From NCBI GenBank assembly GCA_963764505.1, contig CAVXSP010000001.1:2852001-2916000 (forward strand): a stretch of DNA of 64,000 bases, in the 5' to 3' direction. The notes beneath the pieces are model-generated. The model saw only the letters and a program-made list of their open reading frames with translations. It did not search any database and had not been told where the DNA came from. Each line of letters opens with the position of its first letter. Position 1 is the first letter of the stretch. A program made the translations under genes and the position numbers. The stretch comes from CAVXSP01 sp963764505 (GTDB taxonomy: Bacteria; Acidobacteriota; Vicinamibacteria; Vicinamibacterales; SCN-69-37). This document shows, one piece after another, positions 51,248 to 59,159 of the stretch.

Positions 51248-51985
51248 ATGTCCTCGAGCGAGCCCCTGATTCACCTGGAAGGCGTCAAGAAGATCTTCTA
51301 CACGGATGAGATCGAGACGCATGCTCTCGATGGAATCCATCTCGAGATTCAGCGAGGCCAGTACATCTCCATTGCCGGCCCTTCCGGCTGCGGCAAGTCC
51401 ACGCTGCTGTCGATTCTCGGGCTTCTCGACACGCCGACCGACGGCGCGTACACCCTGAACGGGCGGTCCGTGGAGGATTTGCCGCTCGCCGAGCGCGCCC
51501 GCGTGCGCAATCGCGAGATCGGATTCATCTTCCAGAGCTTCAACCTGATCGGCGACCTGACGGTGTACGAGAACGTCGAGCTGCCGCTGACCTATCGCGG
51601 GATGCGGTCGAGCGAGCGCAAGGAGCGCGTCATGGCGGCGCTCGAGAAGGTCGGGATGTCGCACCGGGCGAAGCACCTGCCCAGCCAGCTCTCGGGCGGT
51701 CAGCAGCAGCGTGTGGCGGTCGCCCGCGCCGTCGGCGGCGCGCCGTCGATCCTGCTGGCGGACGAGCCGACCGGCAACCTCGATTCGAAGAACGGCGAGG
51801 CCGTGATGGATCTGCTCCGCGAGCTCCACGGCGAGGGCGCGACGATCTGCATGGTCACGCACGACCCGCGGTACGCGCGACACGCGGAGCGCTCGATCCA
51901 TCTCTTCGACGGACGGGTCGTCGAGGAAGACGCCTCGCACAGCGGCCTGAAGGACCTCGAAGAGAGCGGCTTCGACATGGCCTGA
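51248..51985 (+). CDS. ABC transporter ATPase (MacB/LolD-like)
   Basis: A 245-residue ATPase. Walker A is SIAGPSGCGKSTLLSILGLL, the Q-loop IFQSFNLIGDLTVYENVELP, the signature SQLSGGQQQRVAVARAV, Walker B ILLADEPTGNLDSKNGE, and the switch His is in VTHDPRYARHA. The PTGNLD motif places it with MacB/LolD/FtsE-type exporters. ATG 51248 follows GAAGGAG; an in-frame GTG at 51233 has none. No permease gene follows, because deoC is next on the opposite strand. Confidence 0.9.
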   Translation: MSSSEPLIHLEGVKKIFYTDEIETHALDGIHLEIQRGQYISIAGPSGCGKSTLLSILGLLDTPTDGAYTLNGRSVEDLPLAERARVRNREIGFIFQSFNLIGDLTVYENVELPLTYRGMRSSERKERVMAALEKVGMSHRAKHLPSQLSGGQQQRVAVARAVGGAPSILLADEPTGNLDSKNGEAVMDLLRELHGEGATICMVTHDPRYARHAERSIHLFDGRVVEEDASHSGLKDLEESGFDMA

Positions 51986-52000
51986 CGGCGTCCGGTCGCG

Positions 52001-52858
52001 TCACCCTGTCGAGATACGCTCCCGCGTCGCCTCCTGGACGATCCTGACGCCGGCGCTCGCGCCCACGCGCGAGGCGCCGGCGGCCAGCATCGTCTTCACC
52101 GCCTCGAGGTCGCGGACCCCGCCAGCCGCCTTCACCCCAATCGCGTCGCCGACGACCCGCCGCATGAGCGCGACGTCGTGGGCCGTGGCGCCGCCCGGAC
52201 CGAACCCTGTGGAGGTCTTGACGAAGCCGGCGCCCGCCGCCTTCGCCAGCGTGCACGCCGCGACTTTCTCATCGTCGGTCAGATAGGCCGCCTCGATGAT
52301 GACCTTGCTGATCGCCTCGCAATCGCGGCAGGTGCGGGTCACCGCTTCGATGTCGCACGCCACCAGGCCCAGGTCGCCGGACTTGAGGGCGCCCAGATTG
52401 ATGACCATATCGATCTCCCGCGCCCCGTCGAAGATCGCTCGCCGTGTCTCGAACGCCTTCACGTCGGGCGTCGTGGCGCCGAACGGAAAGCCCACGACCG
52501 AGCAGACGCGAACCGGCGTCCTCCGCAGGCGAGCGGCGCAGCGCGCCACCCATGCCGGATTGACGCACACCGTGGCAAATCCGAACGTCTCCGCCTCGCC
52601 GCACAGCACGTCGATCTCCGCACTGGTCGCGTTCGGTTTGAGCAGGGTGTGATCGATCAGCGCGGCAATCGCGCCGGGCGCGCCGCCGGCGGCGTGAACG
52701 CCCAGCCGCGCCGCGCCGGCCGCGATCACGGCGCGGGTGCGGTCGGGGCAGCAGTCCTCGACGACGCCATGGCAGCGGCAGCGGGCCGGCGCCCCGGCGG
52801 CGGACAGCACCTCGGCGACGACGAGGCTGACGAGCCGTTCGACCTCTGATCTGTCCAT
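52001..52858 (-). CDS. deoC: Deoxyribose-phosphate aldolase
   Basis: The 285-residue protein contains a DeoC barrel from about residue 62 (AALIDHTLLKPNATSAEIDV), including VCVNPAWV, VVGFPFGATTPDVKAFE, EIDMVINLGALKSGD, and the Schiff-base Lys in GAGFVKTSTGFGPGGATAHD. It splits 2-deoxyribose 5-phosphate into acetaldehyde and glyceraldehyde 3-phosphate in nucleoside catabolism. The N-terminal 60 residues are extra and carry five Cys/His-type residues (CRCHGVVEDCC), a possible metal or redox site. It lies next to hpt and upp. Confidence 0.92.
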   Translation of the reverse strand: MDRSEVERLVSLVVAEVLSAAGAPARCRCHGVVEDCCPDRTRAVIAAGAARLGVHAAGGAPGAIAALIDHTLLKPNATSAEIDVLCGEAETFGFATVCVNPAWVARCAARLRRTPVRVCSVVGFPFGATTPDVKAFETRRAIFDGAREIDMVINLGALKSGDLGLVACDIEAVTRTCRDCEAISKVIIEAAYLTDDEKVAACTLAKAAGAGFVKTSTGFGPGGATAHDVALMRRVVGDAIGVKAAGGVRDLEAVKTMLAAGASRVGASAGVRIVQEATRERISTG

Positions 52859-52891
52859 GATGGCTTCCGGCCGGGTCGACTGCCGGGCCCG

Positions 52892-53434
52892 CTAGGCTCC
52901 GCCATCGAGCACGCCGATATACGGCAGATTCCGGTACGACTGATTGAAATCGAGGCCGTACCCGACGACGAAACGGTCGCCGACCTCGAATCCCACGTAC
53001 TCGATCGGCACGTCGATCGTCCGGCGAGAGGACTTGCTGAGCAGACACGCGGTCCGGAGGGAGCGCGGCGACCTCGCGCGCAGGATGTCTCTCAGATACG
53101 ACAGCGTCAGGCCGCTGTCGACGATGTCCTCGACGATCAGGACGTCGCGGCCCTCCAATGCGTCGTCGAGATCCTTCGTCAGCTTCACCTCGCCGGACGA
53201 TGTCCGGCCGGTCCCGTAGCTCGTGACCGCGAGGACGTCGCACGTGACCGGCCCTTCGATCGCGCGCATCAGATCCGCGAGGAACACGAGGGCGCCCTTC
53301 AGAACCGCGACGAGATGGACCGTCGTATCCGCACCGTAGTCGGCCCGGATGTCGCGGCCCATTGCCCGGATTCGACTGGCGAGCGTGGTTTGGTCGATCA
53401 GCACCTCCACCAGCGACAGCCTCCCCAACCGCAC
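52892..53434 (-). CDS. hpt: Hypoxanthine phosphoribosyltransferase
   Basis: A 180-residue type I phosphoribosyltransferase for purine salvage. Landmarks are VAVLKGALVFLADLMRAIEG, the flexible-loop region LAVTSYGTGRTSSGEV, the PRPP motif DVLIVEDIVDSGLTLSYLRD, and VGFEVGDRFVVGYGLDFNQS. GTG 53410 is an in-frame alternative start that would give the shorter, more common N-terminus. The gene is divergent from upp with 95 bp between. Confidence 0.93.
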   Translation of the reverse strand: MRLGRLSLVEVLIDQTTLASRIRAMGRDIRADYGADTTVHLVAVLKGALVFLADLMRAIEGPVTCDVLAVTSYGTGRTSSGEVKLTKDLDDALEGRDVLIVEDIVDSGLTLSYLRDILRARSPRSLRTACLLSKSSRRTIDVPIEYVGFEVGDRFVVGYGLDFNQSYRNLPYIGVLDGGA

Positions 53435-53517
53435 CGCGCGCGCCCCGATCGCGCGCCGGCGGCATTCTACCGTGAGACGGTTGGTGGGACTGGATCGAAG
53501 CGGGCCTCGACCTGTCG

Positions 53518-53523
53518 TATAGT
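53518..53523 (+). promoter_or_regulatory. TATAGT -10 element immediately before upp
   Basis: TATAGT ends 6 bp before the GTG start of upp, and no Shine-Dalgarno sequence lies between them. This spacing would place transcription at or next to the start codon, giving a leaderless message. No good -35 box is visible. Confidence 0.35.
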
Positions 53524-53529
53524 CCCGCC

Positions 53530-54153
53530 GTGCCCGTTCACCTCGTGCAGCATCCAGTCGCGCTCGACGCGCTCGTCGGGCTGCGCGACGCGGCCACCGA
53601 GCCGGCGCGGTTCCGCGCGCTGGCGCATCGCGTCAGCCTCCTGCTCGCGATCGAAGCCAGCCGCGATCTCCCGACCGCGTCCGTGGACATCGACACGCCG
53701 CTCGAGCGCGCGCAGGGACGCGGGCTGACATCCGACGTCGTCGTCGTGCCGGTCCTGCGCGCCGGCCTCGGCATGCTCGAAGCGGTGCTGACGCTGCTCC
53801 CCCGGGCGCGCGTGGGGCACATCGGGCTGCAGCGGGACGAGCGCACGGCCGTCGCCTCGCAGTACTACGCGAAGCTGCCCGACGATCTGTCGGGGAGCGT
53901 GACGCTCGTCGTCGATCCGATGCTCGCGACCGGCGGCAGCGCGGCCGCCGCGATCGCGCGCCTGCGGGAGGCCGGCGCTCGTGACATCCGGCTCCTGTGC
54001 ATCGTCGCCGCGCCGGAAGGCCTCGCTGCGGTCGAGGCCGCGCATCCCGGCGCGCACGTATTCACGCCGGCCGTCGATCGCGAACTGAACGCGCAGAAGT
54101 TCATCCTGCCCGGCCTGGGGGACTTCGGCGACCGCCTCTACGGGACGACCTGA
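53530..54153 (+). CDS. upp: Uracil phosphoribosyltransferase
   Basis: A 207-residue enzyme that converts uracil and PRPP to UMP. Signatures are VHLVQHPVALDALVGLRDAA at the N-terminus, VVPVLRAGLGMLEAVLTLLP, SQYYAKLPDDLSGSVTLVVD, the PRPP motif DPMLATGGSAAAAIARL and the C-terminal LPGLGDFGDRLYGT. GTG 53530 starts the family N-terminus. A long hairpin begins 12 bp after its stop. Confidence 0.94.
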   Translation: MPVHLVQHPVALDALVGLRDAATEPARFRALAHRVSLLLAIEASRDLPTASVDIDTPLERAQGRGLTSDVVVVPVLRAGLGMLEAVLTLLPRARVGHIGLQRDERTAVASQYYAKLPDDLSGSVTLVVDPMLATGGSAAAAIARLREAGARDIRLLCIVAAPEGLAAVEAAHPGAHVFTPAVDRELNAQKFILPGLGDFGDRLYGTT

Positions 54154-54165
54154 TTTCCACAGGAG

Positions 54166-54236
54166 GGGGACGGGTCTCGGGTTGTGGAAAACTCGGGCGC
54201 CGCGCGCGAGTCTTCCACAACCCGAGACCCGTCCCC
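54166..54236. repeat. Long near-perfect inverted repeat (30-bp arms) after upp
   Basis: Arms 54166-54195 (begins GGGGACGGGTCTCGGGTTGT) and 54207-54236 pair at 29 of 30 positions around an 11-bp loop (GGCGCCGCGCG). It lies between upp and the tRNA-Val promoter and could end the upp transcript, but its length and lack of a T-tract are unusual. It resembles in design the hairpin at 33428-33544, with a different sequence. Confidence 0.85.
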
Positions 54237-54237
54237 G

Positions 54238-54266
54238 TTGGCGTGAAGGTTCGAGTAGGGTAAGCT
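54238..54266 (+). promoter_or_regulatory. Candidate promoter of tRNA-Val
   Basis: TTGGCG (54238-54243), a 17-bp spacer and TAAGCT (54261-54266) end 12 bp before the tRNA, fitting a start a few bases upstream of the mature 5' end. Confidence 0.4.
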
Positions 54267-54278
54267 TGTGGCTCGGTC

Positions 54279-54354
54279 GGGCGCTTGGCTCAGTTGGTAG
54301 AGCATCGCCTTCACACGGCGGGGGTCAGTGGTTCGAGTCCACTAGCGCCCACCA
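54279..54354 (+). tRNA. tRNA-Val (CAC)
   Basis: Acceptor arms GGGCGCT/AGCGCCC, D-stem GCTC/GAGC, anticodon stem TCGCC/GGCGG with loop TTCACAC (anticodon CAC), T-stem AGTGG/CCACT with TTCGAGT loop, and encoded CCA. The 3' 44 bases are duplicated at 59650-59693 and mark the left end of an integrated element. Confidence 0.96.
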
Positions 54355-54386
54355 GCTTAACTCGTGGATCCCCAAGTGTTACGCGC

Positions 54387-54415
54387 AAAGGCGTCGGAGC
54401 CGTTCCGGCGCCTTT
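54387..54415 (+). terminator. Hairpin downstream of tRNA-Val
   Basis: AAAGGCG (54387-54393) and CGCCTTT (54409-54415) form a stem around 15 bp that is itself partly paired, followed by CGTGTTTCT. The position, 32 bp after the tRNA, fits a terminator for it. Confidence 0.5.
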
Positions 54416-54464
54416 CGTGTTTCTGGGGTGCAGCAGGGGTGCTCGAGAGAGTCGCTCGAGCTGG

Positions 54465-54758
54465 TCAGACGAGGTCCTGCGGAAACGCGCGCGAGCCGCG
54501 AAAGACGGTCGCGATCTCGACGAGCTCGCCGCGGTATCGGTAGACCACGCGAAATACATCGATAATGACTTCGCGAATCGTGGGAGTGCCCAACTCCGGC
54601 ACGACATGTCCTGATTCCGGAAAGATCGAAAGCCTTTCGACGCCGGCGATGATTCGGCGCACGACCAGCTCCGCATACCGCTGCGAGTCGTGGGCGATGA
54701 AGTCGCGAATGCTTTGGAGGTCGCGTTCAGCTTCCGGCGACCAGACGATCGGCGTCAC
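54465..54758 (-). CDS. ParE/RelE-superfamily toxin, orphan
   Basis: A 97-residue protein with the ParE/RelE pattern: MTPIVWSPEAERDLQSIRDF, AELVVRRIIAGVERLSIFPE, EVIIDVFRVVYRYRGELVEI and TVFRGSRAFP at the C-terminus. Such toxins act on gyrase or ribosomes and need a partner antitoxin encoded just upstream. Here the upstream side (54759 onward) is an IS91-type fragment on the opposite strand, so the antitoxin seems to have been lost. Confidence 0.82.
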   Translation of the reverse strand: MTPIVWSPEAERDLQSIRDFIAHDSQRYAELVVRRIIAGVERLSIFPESGHVVPELGTPTIREVIIDVFRVVYRYRGELVEIATVFRGSRAFPQDLV

Positions 54759-54780
54759 AAACCCAAGCGCTGCTTAATTA

Positions 54781-55037
54781 CACGTCGACGGCAGTGGGCC
54801 GAGCTGATGGCGCGGACGTTCGGGATTGACGTGCTGGACTGCCCGCGGTGTGGTGGACGGTTGCGGCTCGTGGCGTTGATTGAGGACGCGCGCGTGGTGG
54901 CGCGTATCCTTCGGCATTGCGGGTTGCCGACCGAGGTGCCGACGCCACGCCCCGCGCGTCCTCCGCCGGACGGCCCATGGCGCTCTGCATGGGCCATCGA
55001 CACGAGCGACTCGGCGGAGTTCACTCCGGCCTCGTAA
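54781..55037 (+). pseudogene. IS91-type transposase, C-terminal fragment
   Basis: The frame reads RRRQWAELMARTFGIDVLDC, PRCGGRLRLVALIEDARVVA and RILRHCGLPTEVPTPRPARP, then stops at 55037. This CPRCGG plus LIED...ILRHLGLP pattern is the conserved C-terminus of IS91-family (HUH) transposases. The rest of the protein is absent upstream; a separate N-terminal fragment lies downstream at 55778, so at least two partial copies or a rearrangement are present. Confidence 0.7.
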
Positions 55038-55173
55038 GCGCCAGGGCCGCCGTGGCGGGAGCCGTGTTTCCGGGCGCGGCTGCCTGCCTTCAACCGGCCA
55101 CCGCGTATACCGACTTTGGCGATTTACAGCGGGCTGTCAGCCCGCTAATCTGCGCTGTGCAGCGGCAGGCGAT

Positions 55174-55293
55174 TCGCCGGAAACCCTGTTGAAGGGTTAC
55201 GCGTGGCTGGAACCCGACGACATTCGAGCGTGCTTGCTCTACGCGCGGCGGGTTGTCGGCCGGGCAGTGGAGCCGGCTCTCACGATTCGCTGA
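55174..55293 (+). pseudogene. DUF433-like antitoxin, C-terminal fragment
   Basis: The short frame SPETLLKGYAWLEPDDIRAC, LLYARRVVGRAVEPALTIR resembles the C-terminal helix-turn region of DUF433 (VapB-like) antitoxins. Its N-terminal half is absent. The 130 bp before it (from 55038) hold nothing recognisable. Confidence 0.45.
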
Positions 55294-55586
55294 TGAGTGT
55301 CGATTATCTCGACCAGCGAGCGCGACGAGCGGATCCAAAGCTCTTCGACCGCGTCCTCGGCCGCGTGCCCGATGTGCCGCCGATTGCTGGTGGCCAATTG
55401 CTGGTATCGGACATCCGCTCTCGGAAGGCGTGTCGTCGGCGGTCCGAAGTGGCGGCAAACGCCGCGTCGCGCGGCGTTCGCCGACTCGTGATCGACGTAG
55501 CCCCGCGACGGCGAACAGGCGCGGGGCGGCGCCTGGGAGTGTTGTGGCTTCCGTGCACAGACTGGGCCGAGGAACCTGCGCGCTGA
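55293..55586 (+). CDS. Small ORF, possible antitoxin fragment
   Basis: ATG 55293 overlaps the stop of the DUF433-like fragment by one base. The first 35 residues (MSVDYLDQRARRADPKLFDR, VLGRVPDVPPIAGGQL) resemble short antitoxin-type ORFs with an RADxxxFDxxLxxVPDxPP pattern; the remainder is Arg-rich and without similarity. The 190 bp after it (to 55777) show no convincing gene. I would not assign a function. Confidence 0.3.
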   Translation: MSVDYLDQRARRADPKLFDRVLGRVPDVPPIAGGQLLVSDIRSRKACRRRSEVAANAASRGVRRLVIDVAPRRRTGAGRRLGVLWLPCTDWAEEPAR

Positions 55587-55777
55587 CGGAGCTGGTGAGG
55601 TGGCCGCGCGGCCGTGGAAGGACCGACGACCATTGCAAGGACTGTCATTGTCGACGCTGGCGACGCGCGCAGTTTCTGCAGTCCGTTGTCGACGATCGCT
55701 GATCTTCGCAGGATCTCAACGGGGATGCCGCTGGTACAGCGCCTGCGCCAGGCGATGGCGTGGCGTCGGCATCCACC

Positions 55778-56510
55778 ATGTACCGGCCGCGCTCTGTCGG
55801 AGACGGCGTGCTGTACCAGATCGTTCGCGATCATTTCGAGACCTTCCGCGCACGGCCGCGACCCTGCGTGACGGCGAGGGGCTGCCCAAGTTCGTTGAGC
55901 AGGCGTTTCGAGACTTCCTGCGATGCGGCTGGCTCGCGGGCGGGTTCGCCCGATTCCGCTGTGAGGGCTGCGGACTCGATCGGCTGGTCGCCTTCTCGTG
56001 CAAAGGGCGAACGCTGTGCCCGAGCTGCGGGAGCCGACGGATGGCGGATCGGGCCGCGCATCTGGTGGATCACGTGTTTCCTGACGTCCCGCTGCGCCAG
56101 TGGGTGCTCACCTTGCCGTACCGCCTCCGGTATCTGCTCGCCTGGGACCACGACCTGTGCCGCCGCGTCGCCGCCATCTTCGCGCGTGCGGTGTTCCGCC
56201 TGCTGCGCGAGCGGGCGCGCGATGCCGGCATCGAGGCCGGTCGCGCGGGCGGCGTGGTCGTGATCCAACGCTTCGGCGGCGCCATGAACCTGAACGTCCA
56301 CTTTCACGCATTGATTCTGGACGGGGTATTTGCAGCGACGGAGGACGGGACGATGCAATTCCATCGCGCCGCGCGACTGACGACGCTGGACGTCGAGGAA
56401 GTGCTGGCCACGATCGACCCCGTCGTCGCCCGCCGGACCCGGCCTTGCGAACTAGCCGCCGAGGAGGACGAGTCCGGCGCACCCGACGGGTGGGCCGACG
56501 AGGCCCCGGT
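55778..56510 (+). pseudogene. IS91-type (HUH) transposase, N-terminal fragment with frameshift
   Basis: YRPRSVGDGVLYQIVRDHFE begins the protein; the frame then shifts near 55860 and continues TLRDGEGLPKFVEQAFRDFL. A zinc-binding head (CEGCGLDRLVAF, TLCPSCGSRRMADRAAHLVD) and the catalytic HUH-type motif (LNVHFHALILDGVF) are present. The sequence ends abruptly near 56510, where an aldo/keto reductase fragment begins. It is inactive. Confidence 0.72.
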
Positions 56511-57131
56511 CAGCACCGTGTCGATCCCAACGTACCGATCGAAGACGTCGCCGGTGCCGTGAAGGATCTGGTCAGCGAAGGGAAGGTTCGTCACTTCGGT
56601 TTGTCCGAAGCCGGCGTGCCGACGATTCGGCGCGCACACGCCGTGCATCCGGTCGCCGCGCTGCAGAGTGAATACTCACTCTGGTGGCGTGACCCCGAGC
56701 GCGAAGTGCTGCCGGCGCTCGAAGAGCTGGGGATCGGCTTTGTACCGTTCAGTCCGCTCGGCCGCGGCTTCCTCACAGGCACGCTCGACACCAGTGCGCC
56801 GTTCGATCCATCCGACTTCCGCAATCTCCTGCGGCGATTCACTGCGGAGAACCGGCAGGCGAATCAGGGATTCGTCGACTGGCTCCGCGCATTCGCCGCG
56901 CGGCGCAACGCGACGCCCGCCCAGATCGCGCTGGCCTGGCTTCTGGCCCAGCGTCCGTGGGTTGTGCCGATTCCAGCCACTACGAAACGCCGTCGTCTTG
57001 AAGAAAACCTCGGGGCCGCGACGCTCGCGCTGACATCGTCTGACCTGCGCGAGATAGATGACGCGCTGGCAGCGATGACACTCCAGGGCGAGCGCTATCC
57101 CGAAGCACTGCAGCGGATGGTGGATCGGTAA
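56511..57131 (+). pseudogene. Aldo/keto reductase, C-terminal two thirds
   Basis: From HRVDPNVPIEDVAGAVKDLV onward this matches the barrel of an AKR13-like aldo/keto reductase (GKVRHFGLSEAGVPTIRRAH, LQSEYSLWWRDPEREVLPAL, FVPFSPLGRGFLTGTLDTS, ending PEALQRMVDR). The first approximately 120 residues, including the catalytic Asp/Tyr/Lys, are missing because the fragment is joined to the IS91 remnant. No own start codon or ribosome site precedes it. Confidence 0.75.
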
Positions 57132-57206
57132 CCGCTTCTTGGCATTCAGCGGCTGAATTAGCTGACGGCGGCGTTATGATCATTTTCCTCAAGGAGGAAG
57201 GTATTC

Positions 57207-58277
57207 ATGCCGACGTTCTCTTTTCGAACATTCTCTTCATTCATGTGGGCCGCCGCGTCGGCGGCCATCCTGGCGTCCGCGGCCACGCGTGCCGTTTCCG
57301 CGGCGCCTGCTCCGCACGCGTCTCCGCAAATCACCGGGTACTACGTGTGTGTGCTGACCGTCAGCACTCCGACGGCGTCAACTGTCTACTTGAGCGACGT
57401 GATCCCGGATACCGGCTTTCGGCCTGGGCCGGTCGCGACGGGATTCCGCGAATTCGTGGCGGAGACGTATCAGGTGAAAGGGCTGCCGGAGTGTTTTGAA
57501 CGGCGGACCGAAGCGGAGGCGCGCGATTTCATGAAGACGACGTCACCTGGCCAGAAAAGGGTCATGACCGCGTGGAAGTTCGCTGCCGCGCCAACCGTCG
57601 CAACGCCGGCGCCGTCGAAACCGCTTCCGCCGCTGCCGGACACCAGCAAACCTCGGTACGGCGCGACTGGCCCGGCAGGCGAGCTGCAGGGTTATTGCTA
57701 CGAATTCGCCAACCAGAAACTCTTCATCACGCGTCCGTTCCTCTACGGGACGCGCACGTCACAGGACAGAGTGGACCTCGAGTTCGCGGATTTCATCATG
57801 AAGCAGTACGGCGCTCAGCCTGGTGCCTCGGCCGCGTGCGCCGGGCTGCGCGATGCGAACCAGGTGGCGGCTGGACGGCAGGCCCAGCTTGACCAGGCGC
57901 AGAAGGTTCTGAAGCTGCAGGTCGTGGAGTTGGACTGGACGCCGGCCCAGAAGACGGCGGCAGCCTCGAACCCCTCAACCGTCGCCGCGGGCGCGGCTCA
58001 GACGTACTCATTTTGCTACGCGACGGGCTCGCCGAAAGGCCAGAACAACCCGACTCGTTATCACTTCTACGTCACGCAAACGCTGCCTCGCGCCGCCACC
58101 GAACAACTTGACCAGGAGTTCCGGACGTTCATCAATGCGGCTCACCCGGACGAAACGCTGTCCGCGTCCTGTTCGCCGGCATGGGCGCTGGCGCAAGCGG
58201 AGAAGAATCGACAGGCCACGGTGGCCGGGCGAAAGGCGCCGACCTACGACCTCGTCGAAATCACCTGGAAGCGGTGA
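57207..58277 (+). CDS. Secreted protein with three related repeats, unknown function
   Basis: A 356-residue protein. ATG 57207 follows AAGGAGGAAGG, and a signal peptide ends near TRAVSAAPAP. The mature part contains three related segments of about 90 residues (near 45-130, 155-250 and 265-356). Each runs from a short strand with Cys/Tyr (GYYVCVL; GYCYEFA; YSFCYAT) through an F-x2-F(I/V) helix (FREFVAE; FADFIMK; FRTFINA) to a second Cys and ends near an aromatic 'W' strand (VVELDW, VEITW). I do not recognise the family. The Cys pattern suggests one disulfide per repeat in the periplasm or outside. Confidence 0.72.
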   Translation: MPTFSFRTFSSFMWAAASAAILASAATRAVSAAPAPHASPQITGYYVCVLTVSTPTASTVYLSDVIPDTGFRPGPVATGFREFVAETYQVKGLPECFERRTEAEARDFMKTTSPGQKRVMTAWKFAAAPTVATPAPSKPLPPLPDTSKPRYGATGPAGELQGYCYEFANQKLFITRPFLYGTRTSQDRVDLEFADFIMKQYGAQPGASAACAGLRDANQVAAGRQAQLDQAQKVLKLQVVELDWTPAQKTAAASNPSTVAAGAAQTYSFCYATGSPKGQNNPTRYHFYVTQTLPRAATEQLDQEFRTFINAAHPDETLSASCSPAWALAQAEKNRQATVAGRKAPTYDLVEITWKR

Positions 58278-58335
58278 GGCCTCGGCCCAAGAAGTGAACG
58301 GCCGCGGAGGCGGCGGGACAAGGGCACGCCTGAAC

Positions 58336-58366
58336 TTGACTACATTGTCTTCTCAGTTAGTAGACA
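58336..58366. promoter_or_regulatory. Orphan promoter/operator with TGTCT...AGACA inverted repeat
   Basis: TTGACT (58336-58341) is followed by TGTCTTCT (58346-58353), a 5-bp centre and AGTAGACA (58359-58366), an inverted repeat with one mismatch. The arrangement resembles the operator-promoters that PadR-type repressors use. No intact gene follows: 58367-58678 holds only a short open fragment (58552-58629, VNEDALPVGVRAMANLAVDY) that ends like the tail of an enzyme. Confidence 0.4.
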
Positions 58367-58678
58367 CAGTGCCGCCTTCTGTGCATGAGAAGGCGCAGGG
58401 AGGGGGGCCGGGCCGGCGTCTGAGAACGGGTCTTCTGTTCACCAGCCAACGGCCCTAATGTTTCCTTCGTCGACGGCGCGCATGCTGCCGACGCTGCGGC
58501 GCGTGGCCGCAGAAAGCAAGGTCTTCGAGGTTCAGCCCACCACGCTCGCGGTTCGTGAACGAGGATGCGCTGCCGGTCGGCGTGCGCGCGATGGCCAATC
58601 TGGCCGTCGACTACCTGCGGAACCACTGAGCCTGCGCCGAGCAGCCGCGCCGGGCGCGGCCTTCACTACCATGGAGGC

Positions 58679-59134
58679 ATGGCGAAGCGGCATCGCTCCA
58701 GGGCCCGCGGTTTCTTCCACGAACATTCGCTCAGCCTCAGCATCTCCGGGGTGCTGATCTTCCTGTTCCTGATGTACACGCGCAGCGATCCGTCCACCCA
58801 CCTCGGGGCCTTCTTCGGCAATGCCATCGCCGACTGGCTCGGCACGCTGGTCTTCGTCGTGGCGACGAAGTACTTCTTCGAGGCCGGGTCGATCGAGAGC
58901 CGACGGCCACACCCGCACATCCACGTGCGCATCTGGCGGCTCGTCGTCCGTCACTCTCTAACGCTGGTGCTGGCGCTCACGGGGATCGGGTGGATCGTCG
59001 CCTTCGCGCACAGCGACGTGAACGGCAAGGGAGGGCAGGTCGTCGGCAACATCGTCTCCGAGTGGACGCAACTGCTTGGATTGGTGGTCGTCACGAAGTA
59101 CGCACGCGAGGCCAGGTCGAAGGACGATCGGTGA
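58679..59134 (+). CDS. Small membrane protein, unknown
   Basis: A 151-residue protein with four hydrophobic segments (LSLSISGVLIFLFLMYT, AIADWLGTLVFVVATKYFF, SLTLVLALTGIGWIVAFA, WTQLLGLVVVTKYAREA). The second and fourth helices end in the same VVxTKYxxEA pattern, so the protein is an internal duplication of a two-helix unit. No known family is recognised. A GGAGG just upstream is too close to the ATG to be ideal. Confidence 0.6.
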   Translation: MAKRHRSRARGFFHEHSLSLSISGVLIFLFLMYTRSDPSTHLGAFFGNAIADWLGTLVFVVATKYFFEAGSIESRRPHPHIHVRIWRLVVRHSLTLVLALTGIGWIVAFAHSDVNGKGGQVVGNIVSEWTQLLGLVVVTKYAREARSKDDR

Positions 59135-59159
59135 AGACGCGCGCGGCGCCGCTGTCGTG

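Noticed and set aside
54285..54614. Open frame MAQLVEHRLHTAGVSGSSPL... through the tRNA
   Set aside because: This is the well-known translation of a tRNA gene body; it is not protein-coding.
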